Shown here piece by piece: positions 23,360 to 36,400 of a stretch of 64,000 nucleotides of DNA. The notes beneath the pieces were generated by a model. It saw only the letters and a program-made list of their open reading frames with translations, was not told the origin of the DNA and did no database searches. Numbering within the stretch: the first letter of the stretch is position 1; each line of letters opens with the position of its first letter. Origin of the DNA: Isoetes taiwanensis (Eukaryota; Streptophyta; Lycopodiopsida; Isoetales; Isoetaceae). The stretch lies in assembly GCA_021234155.1 (NCBI GenBank), contig JAJEKV010000013.1, positions 10,519,240 to 10,583,239 of the forward strand. Direction: 5' to 3'. The position numbers were made by a program, and so were the translations under genes.

Positions 23360-24452
23360 TAAAGCTGCGTTGAGAAAATGCATGTGCTAGATCTTGACCC
23401 GGTGATAACTTTGAAATCACAATGGGATGTATTAACCGGGGAAAAATTCTGGTGAGAAACATACAACAAATACCAAAAGTGAAGCATCCAAAGATGACGG
23501 CCCTTGGGTCAACTTTGTGCATTCTGAGCATATCTTTCTAACAGGTCCCTCTCTCTTAAGCGAGAATAATGCCATCTGTATGCGGTAAAGATGTAAGAAT
23601 ATCTTGTAAGAAATCACAACCATATTTGTCGACTCACATATATTAGTATTGTACACCGCAATCCTTTCTCATGAAACCTTGTTGTATCATGAGTAGAAAC
23701 CATTGGGCGTTCCGTTAATGTGCTCTAGTCCTAGCCCCTTAAAGGTTTTCCTTTCTTCTTGATGTTAAAGTATTACGGCGGGGAACCCTTTGCTCACACT
23801 GCACCATCAAATAGAAATTTGTAGATCCCAACACTCATATCCGGACCATATTGCAAAAGCACGTAAGATGTCAAACCTGCTTTGTAAGGACATTGTTGTC
23901 ACCCTCAAAGGTGGTGCACATCATACTACGCTTTAAATTGCCCAACTTTATTGTCGGTTTTAAGTCACGACCACCACGGGCTTCCGACATTCTGATCAAG
24001 TTCACAAGGATGGGTGTTAAGACAAAGGGCACATGATTTCATCAACCATTAATTTAATTCATCCACACGAAGTGTCGAGGTTATGCCAAGAAAAACGACT
24101 TTATAACCACTAGACAAAATGTGAATGGTCTTTGCATCTTACGCCCATACATTTAATGTATAACTTCTTCAGATCCATGGCATCAAAACTAATTCCATAT
24201 CGATTCAAAGCCGAGCGAGTCGATAAGTTGCTAGAGAGTGAACCTCATTAATCTAAAATGACAATGTCCTTTGGTTCCTCAAAACCGAGCACCGAGAAAA
24301 AATTAAGGGCATACTCCACGTTCTTGCTAATAATGGAAACAATCGACATTGATGCTTGAATAATCTAGCAACAACACCTCTGCCCCATTTACAACCACGA
24401 GGAGAATGCATGCCTTGTCGAGCATAGCAATTGCGTTAAGCAAGCCCAAAGG
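23360..24452 (-). pseudogene. Acyl-CoA oxidase 3' half, repeat copy 1
   Basis: Collinear with 58948-60045. The LTQQ segment reads differently because GCTGCG is written GCTTTG. Several exons are broken by similar changes. Confidence 0.75.
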
Positions 24453-24619
24453 CTGGAAAGGACCACATCTTCTTTTTTTATTTTGGTAAGGCTTTGGTTT
24501 TGTGCAAGGAGGCATGCCGCGTGTTCGCCCGGATGGCGTTCCCTTCTCATTTCCATCCCCTTGCCGGGGCAAATGGCGAAGTGAATGCCACTCCCGGATC
24601 TCGAGGTGAGGCGCCGGAG

Positions 24620-26193
24620 TGAATGAGAGAAATTGAGGGCGGTTTGAATTTCCGGGCTTATCTGAAATTGCCTCCTCTGTTTCAATCCTCCTCGGTTCAG
24701 TTCCGAGGCGCCTCGGCTCTCATTTCCGGCACCTCTCCTCGGCTCTGGCGCAAAGGTGAGCCATTCTTCCTTTTGTGCAAGTTTTCTTCTTCCGTTCTTC
24801 CCTATGCTTACAGGGTTTTGCACCTTTCGGTTCCGTTCAGGCGCCTCGGCTCTCATTTCCGGCACCTCTCCTCGGCTCTCAATCTTGGCGCAAAGGTGAG
24901 CCATTCTTCCTTTCCTTTTCTTCCGTTCTTTCTATGCTTCACAGGTTCGAGGCCCATTTCTTTCATTCATTCTTCGACTCTGGCACAATGGCACAGGTTT
25001 ACATAGTGGTAAGTTTTCTATCAAGCATCTAGTTGTAAACTCTTGCTGCAAACAATTTTTCATATGTATCCACTCTTTCGGTGAAACCAGGGGACAGGGA
25101 ATGTTAGTTCGGGCATGCGATAATGGCTCCAAATTCGGACGATAGATGCTATAATGGCTCCAAATTTTGTTGAATTTTAAAGCTCCAAATTCATATTTGA
25201 GGTTTGTATAAACAACCTATTCTGCGGGATATGCTCATTCATTTCACCACGGTTCCCTTTTAATCTCACTCTAGATGGATGCATCGGTATATTTAGCTTG
25301 CCTCGGCCGTTTTGAGGATGACAAGGGTAAGAACATAGAATGCTTGGATTCATAGATACACTAAGCTTCTTTAAGCCATTTCAAGCTTTTATTTTCGGAT
25401 ATCATTGTTGTTTAGCATGATTATGGCACTTTTTATTGTTTGGTGCTTGGAGCGAGCACTTCGCACTCCACCATTTTCATTTGTTGAAATTATTTTTGGC
25501 AAAATAGTTTTAACACAATGGAGCCTCCTTCATTGTCACACATATCGGATGTGCGAGATAACGGTTTTATTTCATATTGATATCGGCGAAAGCATTATTT
25601 TGGTGAGGCGGCTTATGTTTTGGTTCTATTCCTATTTCCATAATTATTTAAGCAAATGTAAGATGCATTTAAACTTCTGATTGCATTTCATCGGGGTTTG
25701 GGTGCTTCAATTTATTGAATAGGATATAATGTTCTAAAACCTTTCATGTCCAAATTTCTGTCTATGAGGATTCTAAGGAAAGCATAAAGTCGAGAGCCAA
25801 GAATGGCTAACCAACGTGGTAATTATATCTACTTTTAGCTTTTATAGTTTTTAAAGTCCCAAAGAGTCAATTATACCGTAATACCTGCTGAATCCCTTTG
25901 ACATGAGAAATCACAAAGTAGCACCCTTAGGACTGCTCTATGGTTCTAGCTTGAAGTGGAGGAGAATGCATTTTAGCTATGCGGGTAAAACCATGCATAC
26001 AAGCTATTTAGTTAGTACGATACGTAGTAGAGGGACATGACCGGAATGTCATATCGGGCATATAGCTAATGCAACTGTCCTCATCAAAGTAGTGGAGAGA
26101 TGGATTTTAGTTAGCATGTCTTGAAAAAGCTGCGGAAACAATGCTTTTCTTCCACTGTACATTATCTTGGAAAATAGGCCCTTTTTAATGTGC
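24620..26193 (+). pseudogene. 5' end of an unidentified plus-strand gene, repeat copy 1 (no 3' part)
   Basis: Leader with duplicated GGCACCTCTCCTCGGCTCT blocks, then a possible start exon 24988-25008 (MAQVYIV, donor GTAAGT), a second exon about 25275-25326 and a third near 25769-25818 (WLTNV). The unit ends before any downstream exon, and copy 2 begins with the sigma fragment in antisense. Confidence 0.4.
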
Positions 26194-26765
26194 GACCATT
26201 AGTTTGTTTTGATTTTCTTAATTTAGCATTGCATTGTTTTCAATTTGTCATTATCGTTCCCTAGTCACATTGTACATGTAACCCACTTCTTCAAGAGTCT
26301 TAGACTTGCCACCCGGCTAGACCAAATCGATGCCATATAATCTCTACTTTTTGTGGTTTTAAAAGTATGCAAAACCTTGTCCACATCTTTTTTAGCCACA
26401 ATGCCTTTGGTAACTTTCTCGGTACATTGAAGTCTCATCTGCAAGTATCTCCTGCAATGTTAAGGCTATCGACATCTGTTTAATAACTTGTGGAATCAAG
26501 CGAGAATACAAGCTTACCGTAAAGGTTGTAGTGCCATCACCAATAGGTTCGTCAAGAGACCAAATTGGCTTTGACCAATTCATAAGAGTATTTAACCTGG
26601 TCACACTCAAGCCAACAAAGCCGGCTTTGACCAATTCATAAGAGTATTTAACCTGGTCACACTCAAGCCAACAAACTCGCGCCAATTCTTGCTCTTGGGA
26701 GCTCTCCCATGCTTCTCAAAAAATCTATTTTGGCATTCCTTATCACAGCGATATTATCTCATAAT
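26194..26765 (-). pseudogene. Sigma-70 factor 3' fragment, copy 2
   Basis: Same fragment, with SLDEPIGDGTTTF readable near 26530-26560 and the internal duplication at about 26567-26678. Several small indels against copy 3 shift the frame of the helix-turn-helix exon. Its downstream side is the end of copy 1. Confidence 0.8.
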
Positions 26766-26934
26766 GATGAACCTAAAACGAAATTAAATGTGAAGCATTA
26801 GGCGAAATTAAATGAAATTAAATGTGCGATAAATCAAACAAACATCAAAAGAGTCATAAAAATTAAACTCACCTGGTAGAATTGAGATCGTTTTATCGAT
26901 ACGATGCGAAAATAGTTAAGGTGCAGCACTCTTG

Positions 26935-28075
26935 CGATACTCTTTGAAGCATGAATAAACATCCTTACTACAAAAGCAATATCTGGTCGAGTAATAGTAA
27001 GGGAGCCTACTAACTTTTGATATAAAGTAGGATCACATGAGTCTCCTTCAAGATCAAGAGTAAGCTTTGTACCTGCATCAAAGGGATTGGCCGGGGGTTT
27101 GCAATTTGCCATAAAAACATTCACTATGCCTCCTTAAGATACTTGGTTTGTGTAAGGCGTAACCCTTGAATTACGCCAGGACTTCTATCCCCATGAGTCT
27201 GATTTCAACCTGTGCCTTAATTTGCTCCTTGATATTAAAAAATCTCGTACGTAGCATCTCCTGTTACAATAGTGCCATACGAGATAGTGCATAAGAGTCA
27301 GATTTTCTGTTTATATCCTTGTAATATAGACGGGGATCAGCCCCGGACCTCGTGTAACTTTGTGATGCCAATACCTAGGATTCGGCTTAAGACCATTCAA
27401 GCTTCTCTGTACAATAAGCTTTATTATCAAGTAGCCATAGTACCCACCTTCTGCTAGTTGCTAATGAGACAACCCTAAACAGTTTACTTGAGCCATTGGG
27501 GAAAGACATCAATATAATCGTGTCCAAATTTTTGGTTGTAGCACTTAGCTACTAATCTAATATATTTAGCAATAGTACCATCAGAGTCGAATTTAGTCCC
27601 TAAACGCCTATTTGTTATCAACAATGTTAGGATGTTTAGGTCTAGGATAAAATGCCAAGTATCTTGTTTGGAGAGCATAAGCAATTCGAGCATGCATAGC
27701 TTCTCACCATTCCTTAGACAGAGCTGCTTGGAATATAAGTGTGGATCATGATGGTCAAGGACTTTAGCCATCAATGTATTATTACAATTTACAATCCTTA
27801 GGAGATAAAGGAGTTCTTGTCGTAAGATCTTTGGTTGTGAATGATCTTACGCACTAGAAAATTTGGTATATCAAGAAAAGGTTGGCTCTTCTATAAAAAA
27901 GACATCTGCCTAAATGTTGATCATAGACTCTAGAGCCAAAACCCAATAATTGCATTCCTTTGCCAGCCTATATATGCACAAAAAGTTTTAAAAATCAGTT
28001 AATAGAAAAGCACTGTCTGTCTTCCATAACCAAGCTGCAATGTCAAATGGGCGATAATCAAAGTAAAAGTCACAC
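26935..28075 (-). mobile_element. Ty1/copia pol remnant, copy 2
   Basis: Collinear with copy 1. The frame between 27484 and 27774 shows KFDSDGTIAKY and RLVAKCYNQKFGHDYIDVF, the start of the reverse transcriptase domain. TITRPDIAFVV is intact near 26960-27000. Confidence 0.82.
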
Positions 28076-28214
28076 GGATCTCTTAACGACAATACTTAAA
28101 CATATTTTGCTCTCTAATTCAGTATGCAAATTATGAAGAACGTTGACTCATTGGAATAGTCGAGCTTATCATTTCTTTGAATCTTAGTGGAATCCAGAAA
28201 ATTATTCTCCTTAC

Positions 28215-28410
28215 TTGCTGTCAAGGTAGGTGTGCTATGACTTCACCATCTGGATATGCAAGCGTTGTTACTTTGAATGCTTCTCTTATTGCCTCCTTCC
28301 ACCTTCCTCCAATATGAGAATAATGGGGGAAATTATAACAGATTTTACCGGGCTCTTCCATTGGTAATGAATATCCCGACAACAAATGTCCCACCCGGAG
28401 ATCCCCTTCA
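28215..28410 (-). pseudogene. Exon of an unrecognised gene, copy 2
   Basis: Counterpart of the exon at 46396-46587. YSLPMEEPGK and GRWKEAIREAFKVTTLAYPDG are in the same frame here, but the segment between them and the acceptor region differ by small indels. Confidence 0.4.
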
Positions 28411-28808
28411 CGCACATGTACATGTAGATCTCCATCAGCAATTAAAGGATCATAGACTTTACAAAATCATTACCTTGTCAAGCATGTTTACCTTATAACA
28501 TCCATATGTCGAGGTACATAATGGCCATCACCAAGGCCAAGTAGCACCTTCTCTCCTTTATTCTCTCTCGTAAGAGAACTTAGAAAGCGATGTTATGATT
28601 GATCATTATTGTACCACGGGTTTTATTCATCAATTAAACCATGTTACATATTACGGTGGATGGCATGGAACACACTCTTCCAAATTTGATATATGTATTC
28701 CATAATGTTCAAGGATGGGTCGAAATGAGTTAACAAAAAATGAGGCTAATGATTGGAGCCTCATGTCTTCGGAAACTAGCTAACAACGTTAGGCGTTATC
28801 TTTGAGTA

Positions 28809-29512
28809 ATGTATGTAATGGCGGTAACCTCTTTAACCCAGCCCCGTCCTTTGTCCATTCAAAAAATTGCTCGAGAGAAGAAGGCCTTAGATGTGTTAAG
28901 AAAATGTGGAAATGCTAAGAATCTATTAAAGGGAAAGCTTGCTTCATCAAGAAATTATCGAGCGTGGTTTAAGTGGAGATAGATACATTAGTAATCTTCT
29001 AATCTGATTGGCACAATACTAGAGTAGTTAATTTGTAATACCAGATAAAAATCCGGCAAATGTAAGGAAGCTTGTATAATAGCGGTGACCAAGCACAACC
29101 AAATGACTCATGTTGGGAACACGTATGCATATCAATTTCACAAGCTTTGAACCGAGAAGAAATTATTTCCATATAAAAGATTGCACCCATGCAAAGATGC
29201 CATGATTAGACTGTTGCCTGATAAAACCAAAAGTACTTCTTACTTTGTCCAAATCCAATATCGGGGTCCACCATGTAGGCCCGGACCTTGCGAGAACACT
29301 GCAGAAATCCAACTATCAAGTCAATATGATAATGCTTCATGTGCGAATCTGAGAAAACAAGCAGCCACATTACCTTTGCAACAACCCGAGCAATATCTTT
29401 CCTTCTCCAATACTCTTCTGTACTTCACGAGCGCCTAGAAGAGATATTATATGAAGTAGAAGATAAAAACAGAAGACTCCCCTCGGCACCGGAAATCAAA
29501 ACCTATGGTGTG
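28809..29512 (+). pseudogene. PPR protein remnant, copy 2
   Basis: Same fragment as in copy 3, with an added base in the KGKLLHQ segment that breaks the frame. LEEILYEVEDK is readable near 29430-29470. Confidence 0.55.
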
Positions 29513-30180
29513 ACAAGATCCCTGCTTTCGTGAGACGTTTCTCCATACCGGCGTGGCGTTTCTCCATACCGGAGGCGGGAAAATTGATTTCTATTGCTAC
29601 TTCAAAGTTAGGTTTAGAGAGTGAACAAAAACTAGTAGGTTTGGCAAATTTTTTTCGTCTCCAAGCCTACAACATCAATAAGATATGAATTTTGAATGTT
29701 GGTGTGATGGTGTTATCTTTGAAATATGAGGCTCTATGTTAAGAAATGTGTCTAAGGCATATTAGATAATTATCTAAAGCATAACTAATGATTTCTCACC
29801 TTATCAAAACTTGGAATTTTAGAAACAAATAGGACCAGGCTAGGACCGCCTAAATTGCCTAAGGTTAACTATATACGGTCTAGAAATAAGACACGACCAT
29901 TTTGAACTCACATGTGTTGGTAATGCGCTATGTATACATAGAGATGGAGTTCTGACAGAAAACTCAAATAGAGAGAATATTAAAATTGTGCCTTTGTAAT
30001 TTCTTGCCCTATTATGGCGTTTAGACTTTGAAGCGGCCTTGTTCAAAAATATGTGACCAATGTGAATGCTTACATCTAAAGCACAAGACCTGATGCACAA
30101 CAAGACATCATAACTCAAAAGATTTGCATTTTATTTAGGGGGGCATTCTCCAGAAACACACTAGACACAAGTTCTATGTA

Positions 30181-31258
30181 GACATGGCGAGTCGAGCTTG
30201 GCTATATATTGGTCCTACTAGTTGGTCCCTGGAGTATGCTTTGAACTCATATCTGAGTCAAAACCGCATTTCAAGCTCACCGGAATAGCCGAATCAGGCG
30301 ACCCTTCATTTTCCGTCGTGCACCTATACACGTCGGAAAGGGGAAAATTTGGGGCTTGGCACATCCGTGCGGGGGGTGGCCATTTTTTCTTTTCGAAGAC
30401 GTTTCTTAGGACATGAGCTACCATTTGAATGGTGGGATTAGCAAATGGAGCAGCTTTGATATCCCGATACTTAAACCCTACAAAATCTGTAGGGTTTTCC
30501 CTGCCTTTGAAGTGGCTGAGAGCTTGCGTGCAGGGTTTCCTCGGGGGTTCGAAGGGAGGGAGAACAATAAAAGCCGTCCCAGGCACCAGTTCCAAACCTG
30601 CTTAGACCTGATGTCGTGTTCCAAGCTTAGACTTCGTGACCTCGAGCATGCCAGAAGGCACGGAATGACAATACCAGTGCGCTATTGCACCCAGAGGAGC
30701 AGAGTTACCCTAGGACACATGGCGAGTCGAAGTTTGGCTCTCTGTTCTTCTTCGGCTGGTTTTGGAGTAAACCGGAAGCTTTGAACTCATATATGAAGTC
30801 AAAACCGCATTTCAAGCTCACCGAACAAATTAATCGTATGACCCTTCATTTCCCCCGCCCTATATAACGGGAAAGGGGAAAATTTAGGGCTTAACACATC
30901 CGTCGCGGGGATGGCCATTTTTCCTTTTTGAAGACGTTTCTTGGGACATGAGCTACCATTTGAACGGTGGGATTAGCGAGCAGAAAGCGGCTTTGGTATC
31001 CCGATACTTAAACCCTACAAAATCAGAGGGTTTTCCCCGCCTTTGAAGTGGCCGAGAGCTTCGTCGCGGTTTCCTCGGGGTTCAAGGGAGGGAGAACAAT
31101 AAAAGCCGTCCCCGTGCACCGGTTCCAAACACCGCTTAGACGATGTCGTGTTCCAAGCTTAGACTTCTCAGTGACCTCGAGCATGCCGGAAGGCGGAACG
31201 ACAATACCGGGGAAAATTTGTTGCATCCGGAGGAGCAGAATTTACCTAGGACACATGT
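30181..31258. repeat. ~545-bp direct repeat, two copies (repeat copy 2)
   Basis: Halves start at about 30185 and 30720. The second half has small deletions against copy 1, mostly at CG-rich words such as those near 30850-30905 and 31025-31130. Confidence 0.82.
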
Positions 31259-31352
31259 TTGAGGAGTAGAAGATCGAGCAAAAGTCCGGTTGCCGAGTAC
31301 ATGCTATGTTTATTAGACTAGTGCACTAGGCGGGGGAGCATATATGTTGAGG

Positions 31353-31455
31353 TCCTTTCCCTTTCCCTTTCCCTTTCCCTTTCCCTTTCCCTTTCCTTTT
31401 CCTTTCCCCTTTCCCTTTCCCTTTCCCTTTCACTTTCCCTTTCCCTTTCCCTTTC
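31353..31455. repeat. TTTCCC microsatellite, repeat copy 2
   Basis: About 100 bases, the longest of the three. It keeps the CACTTTCCC interruption seen in copy 1. Confidence 0.9.
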
Positions 31456-33443
31456 TAGATAATGTATCATGGCTTCACCTCATTTGACTGATTCCATTGT
31501 TTTCGAAACCATTGGGTGACCATAGCCATTGGGCGACCATAGAGCACCCTTAAGACTAATATTTAATCTTTAACTTTGTCACTTATTTAACCATAGGATA
31601 TTTCACGTTTTCCCTTTAATTGTTCTGTAGGCTCAAACCTTAAGTCCGATTATCTTGCCTCTATTCTCAGATCACTATAACATGAACCCAAATTCTATCA
31701 GATATGGAGAACAATGTAAAAAGGTTTCAATAAATTAATTTGAGAGAGTTGGAATGACAAATAAATTGTGTCCCTTCCATAAATTTATTACAATCCCATT
31801 GCTATAGTAAGTGAATGTATCAATATTTTATTGCTTAAAAATATTCAATTTCTTCAAGCAAATTATAATACTTGTGTCTAGTGCTTCATCGAAAAATATC
31901 ATAACTTAGTTAAGCGAAAATGGAGCGGTGAAAACTTAGTTCCAAGCCTAGCGTTGAATACTGATAATATTCTTGAGTGTCGATTGTGTCACCACTATGT
32001 TAAATGGCTCATATTTATAATGGTTAAAAAAAAAAAACATGTGAGTTGTCGCCACTATATTGAATGGCTTGTATTCTGGGTTTGAAAAATAACAAAGTCA
32101 TATATTTATGATGCGATTCTAGACTTGAAGGTCAACGATCACGTGCTCATGAATCTTTGATCTAGCGAATTTCTTTAATGAATGAACGCTCATGCATATT
32201 TGACCTAGCAACTTCATGAGAAAATCGTTGGTGCTCATATGACCATTGATACTTATAGCTAAATATAGGTCATTATCAATCGATCGAATGAAACGAAGGC
32301 CAAGAAAAATTGTTATTCATAGAGCTCATATGATTTATTAGCGATCCGATCGGATCTGAAAGGATAAATAAGAACTGCCAACTAGGCATCTACATTCAGC
32401 CAAGGACAAGCCGGCTCCATTCCCCTAGAAGTTAATATAATGTGAATATATGCAATTAGGATCATGCTTTGAATTCAAGATTGCTTTTGCATTTCTCGTA
32501 ACTCTTTATTGCATGAAAGTGAAGCATGTTTTATTCTAAGTTCTTTGCCTAGGTGAAGTACGATTCCAACATCTATTGCCTTTTGCTAGATGGTACAATG
32601 GGTATGAATATTGTTTGAGTTTAAAAAAGGATCTTATGTTGGTAGCAAAAGGGTTATTATCTACACCATACCTCTAGAGCTCCTCATCACTCCAATTATG
32701 CAAGGGAACCTCTAAATCATGCATGATAAACACTTAAAATAATCCAAAATCCTCTTCCATACAAAATGTGCACTCTATGGATGCTAAATACTATACCACA
32801 AAGAATGCATTGGCAACTATAAGTACAAATATACACTTGGCCCAACATAAAACTATGCCACATATAATGGTAGAAAACATAGACCACACCATGCAACCAG
32901 TAGACAAGTCAATGTACATAATATAAGTTTTACGAATAAGGATCATGCTCTAAAAGGAGTGAAAAAATAGATATAATCGTTGGAATTACTAGTTAATATA
33001 AGAAATTATGCTCAAAGTTCGTAATGACTTTAAGGATTGAAACAAGTGTATAAAAAAACAACATCATAAACCAACATAATAGTAAATAATCATGTGCCAA
33101 AAACATATAACACACTTCCAAAATCAAACATGGTTCTTGAACTAATAAAAAAAGCTTGGGAGGATTGAAACTAGGTTAAAACCATGTATCTCATCATGCT
33201 AACCAGTATGTAAAATCATCATAGATTATAATATTAACAATGTAGGCTCAAAAATCACCTCCTAAACTAGCAATAATTTTAAGAAACTAGTGTAAGACAT
33301 AGAATTAGTATAAGAACTATGATCAAACTAGTAGTGATATTACAAAACCATGAAAGTCATCTAGTTTTCATTGACATTACGAGTTGCATGTATTAAAAAC
33401 CACCCTTATACTGGTTTCCATCATGATTATGAATGCGAGTTAC
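31456..33443. repeat. AT-rich block (repeat copy 2)
   Basis: Same as copy 1 apart from scattered changes at CG and CTG words. No gene was recognised. Confidence 0.7.
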
Positions 33444-33459
33444 TTTTTGGGGGCCTTGT
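33444..33459. repeat. TIR-like left terminus before array A3
   Basis: Identical 16-mer at the same place in repeat copy 2. Confidence 0.6.
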
Positions 33460-36400
33460 GCTACTGCCGGTCAAGGCAACCAAAGTGGAGGACAAGGCAC
33501 AAGTTCTGCCACTTCGGGGATCATGGCCGTATAACCCCAGTAACCAACTCCCAAATATAAACATACACTGGCCGGGTTTGAACCCCCGACCAAGTGCACA
33601 TTTATTTTTGGCATTACTAGGCCTATACCAACTCAGCACACAAACTTTAGTCATACATGCACACTTTGTAGGCGATAAGCCTTAGGGAAGTCACGGAAAT
33701 TTTTGTATTTTTATTTTTGGTCCAAATAGACTAGTCTTGTCACTAGAATATCATCTTGTACGGACTAGCTAGAAATATCCTCTTTCGGTCAAGGCAACCA
33801 AAGTGGAGGACACGTATAGGCACAAGTTCTGCCACGTCGGGGATCATGGCCGTATAACCCCAGTAACCAATTCCCAAATATAAACATACACTGGCCGGGT
33901 TTGAACCCCCGACCAAGTGCACATTTATTTTTGGCATTACTAGGCCTATACCAACTCAGCACACAAACTTTAGTCATACATGCACACTTTGTAGGCAGTC
34001 GCCTTAGGAAGTCACGGAAATTTTTGTATTTTTTATTTTTGGTCCAGCTAGACTAGTCTTGTCACTAGAATATCATCTTGTACAGACTAGCTAGAAATAT
34101 CCTACTTTGGGTCAAGGCAACCAAAGTGGAGGACACGTATAGGCACAAGTTACTCCCCCGTCGGGGATCATGGCCGTCATGGTCAGATAACCCCATAACC
34201 AACTCCCAAATATAAACATACACCGGGCCGGGTTTGAACCCCCACCAAGTGCACATTTATTTTTGGCATTACTAGGCCTATATCAACTCACCACACATCC
34301 GTTGGGCAAAACTTTAGTCATACATGCACACTTTGTAGGCGATATCTCCCCCGCCTTTAGGAAGTCACGGAAATTTTGTATTTTTTATTTTTGGTCCAAA
34401 TTAGACTAGTCTTGTCACTAGAATATCATCTTGTACAGACTAGCTAGAAATATCCTATCACGGTCAAGGCAACCAAAGTGGAGGACACAAGTTCGCCCAC
34501 GTCGGGGATCATGGCCAGATAACCCCAAGAACCAACTCCCAAATATAAACATACCTTTTCGGGTTTGAACCCCCCCAAGTGCACATTTATTTTTGGCATT
34601 ACTAGGCCTATAACAACTCACCACACATCCGTTGGGCAAAACTTTAGTCATACATGCGCCTTAGGAAGTCACGGAAATTTTTGTATTTTTTATTTTTGGT
34701 CCAGGCTAGACTAGTCTTGTCACTAGAATATCATCTTGTACGGCACTAGCTAGAAATATCCCATCGCCGGTCAAGGCAAACAAAGTGGAGGACACGTGAT
34801 AGGCACAAGTTCTCGCCACGCGTCGGGATCATGGGTCAGATAACCCCAAGAATCCAACTCCCAAATATAAACATACACTTTGCGGGTTTGAACCCCACCA
34901 AGTGCACATTTATTTTTGGCATTACTAGGCCTATACCAACTCACCACACATCCGTTGGGCAAAACTTTAGCCATACATGCACACTTTGTAGGCAGGATAT
35001 CTCCCGCCTTAGGAAGTCACAGAAATTTTTGTATTTTTTATTTTTGGTCCAGCTAGACTAGTCTTGTCACTAGAATATCATCTTTGTACAGACTAGCTAG
35101 AAATATCCTCACCGCCGGTCAAGGCAAACCAAAGTGGAGGACACGTATAGGCACAAGTTCTACCACGCCGGGGATCATGGGTCAGATAACCCCAATAACC
35201 AACTCCCAAATGGAAACATACACCGGTCGGGTTTGAACCCCCCGACCAAATGCACATTTATTTTGGCATTACTAGGCCTATACCAACTCACCACACATCC
35301 GCTGGGGCAAAAAATTAGCCATACATGCACACTTTGTAGGCGGATATCTCCCTGCATTAGGAAGTCACGGAATTTTGTATTTTTTATTTTTGGTCCAGCT
35401 AGACTAGTCTTGTCACTAGAATATCATCTTGTACGGACTAGCTAGAAATATCCCATCACCGGTCAACGCAACCAAAAGTGGAGGACACGTGATAGGCACA
35501 AGTTCTACCACGCCGGGATCATGGGTCGATAACCCCAAGAACCAACTCCCAAATGTAAACATACACCGGGCGGGTTTGAACCCCCCCACCAAGTGCACAT
35601 TTATTTTTGGCATTACTAGGCCTATACCAACTCACCACACATCCGTTGGGCAAAACTTTAGTCATACATGCACACTTTGTAGGCAGGATATCTCCCGCCT
35701 TAGGAAGTCACGAAAATTTTTGTATTTTTTTTATTTTTGGTCCAAAATTAGACTAGTCTTGTCACTAGAATATCATCTTGTACGTGACTAGCTAGAAATA
35801 TCCCATCACGGCCAAGGCAACCAAAGTGGAGGACACGTATACTTACTGGGGATCATGGCCGATAACCCCGCATAACCAACTCCCAAATATAAATATACAC
35901 CGGCCGGGTTGAACCCCGACCAAGTGCACATTTATTTTTGGCATTACTAGGCCTATACCAACTCACCACACATCCGTTGGGCAAAACTTTAGTCATACAT
36001 GCACACTTTGTAGGCAAATCGCCTTTAGGAAGTCACGGAAATTTTGTATTTTTATTTTTGGTCCAGCTAGACTAGTCTTGTCACTAGAATATCATCTTGT
36101 ACGGCACTAGCTAGAAATATCCCACTCACGGTCAAGGCAACCAAAGTGGAGGACACGATAGGCACAAGTTCTCGCCATCGCCGGGGATCATGGTCAGATA
36201 ACCCCAAAGAACCAACTCCCAAATATAAACATACACACCGGTCGGGTTTGAACCCCCGACAAAGTGCACATTTATTTTTGGCATTACTAGGCCTATACCA
36301 ACTCACCACACATCCGTTGGGCAAAACTTTAGTCATACATGCACACTTTGTAGGCAGGATATCTCCCGCCTTAGAGAAGTCACGAAAATTTTTGTATTTT

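Larger units (their letters stand above)
8027..26193. repeat. 18-kb tandem repeat, copy 1
   Basis: Starts at GACCATTAGTTTG and ends just before the same sequence at 26194. Collinear with copies 2 and 3 throughout. Intervals of copy 1 in which no gene was recognised: 8601-8776, 10262-10651, 11341-12017, 13103-13205, 21301-22110, 22601-23359, 25819-26193. Their equivalents in the other copies are equally empty. Many CAG/CTG words are garbled relative to copy 3. Confidence 0.95.
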
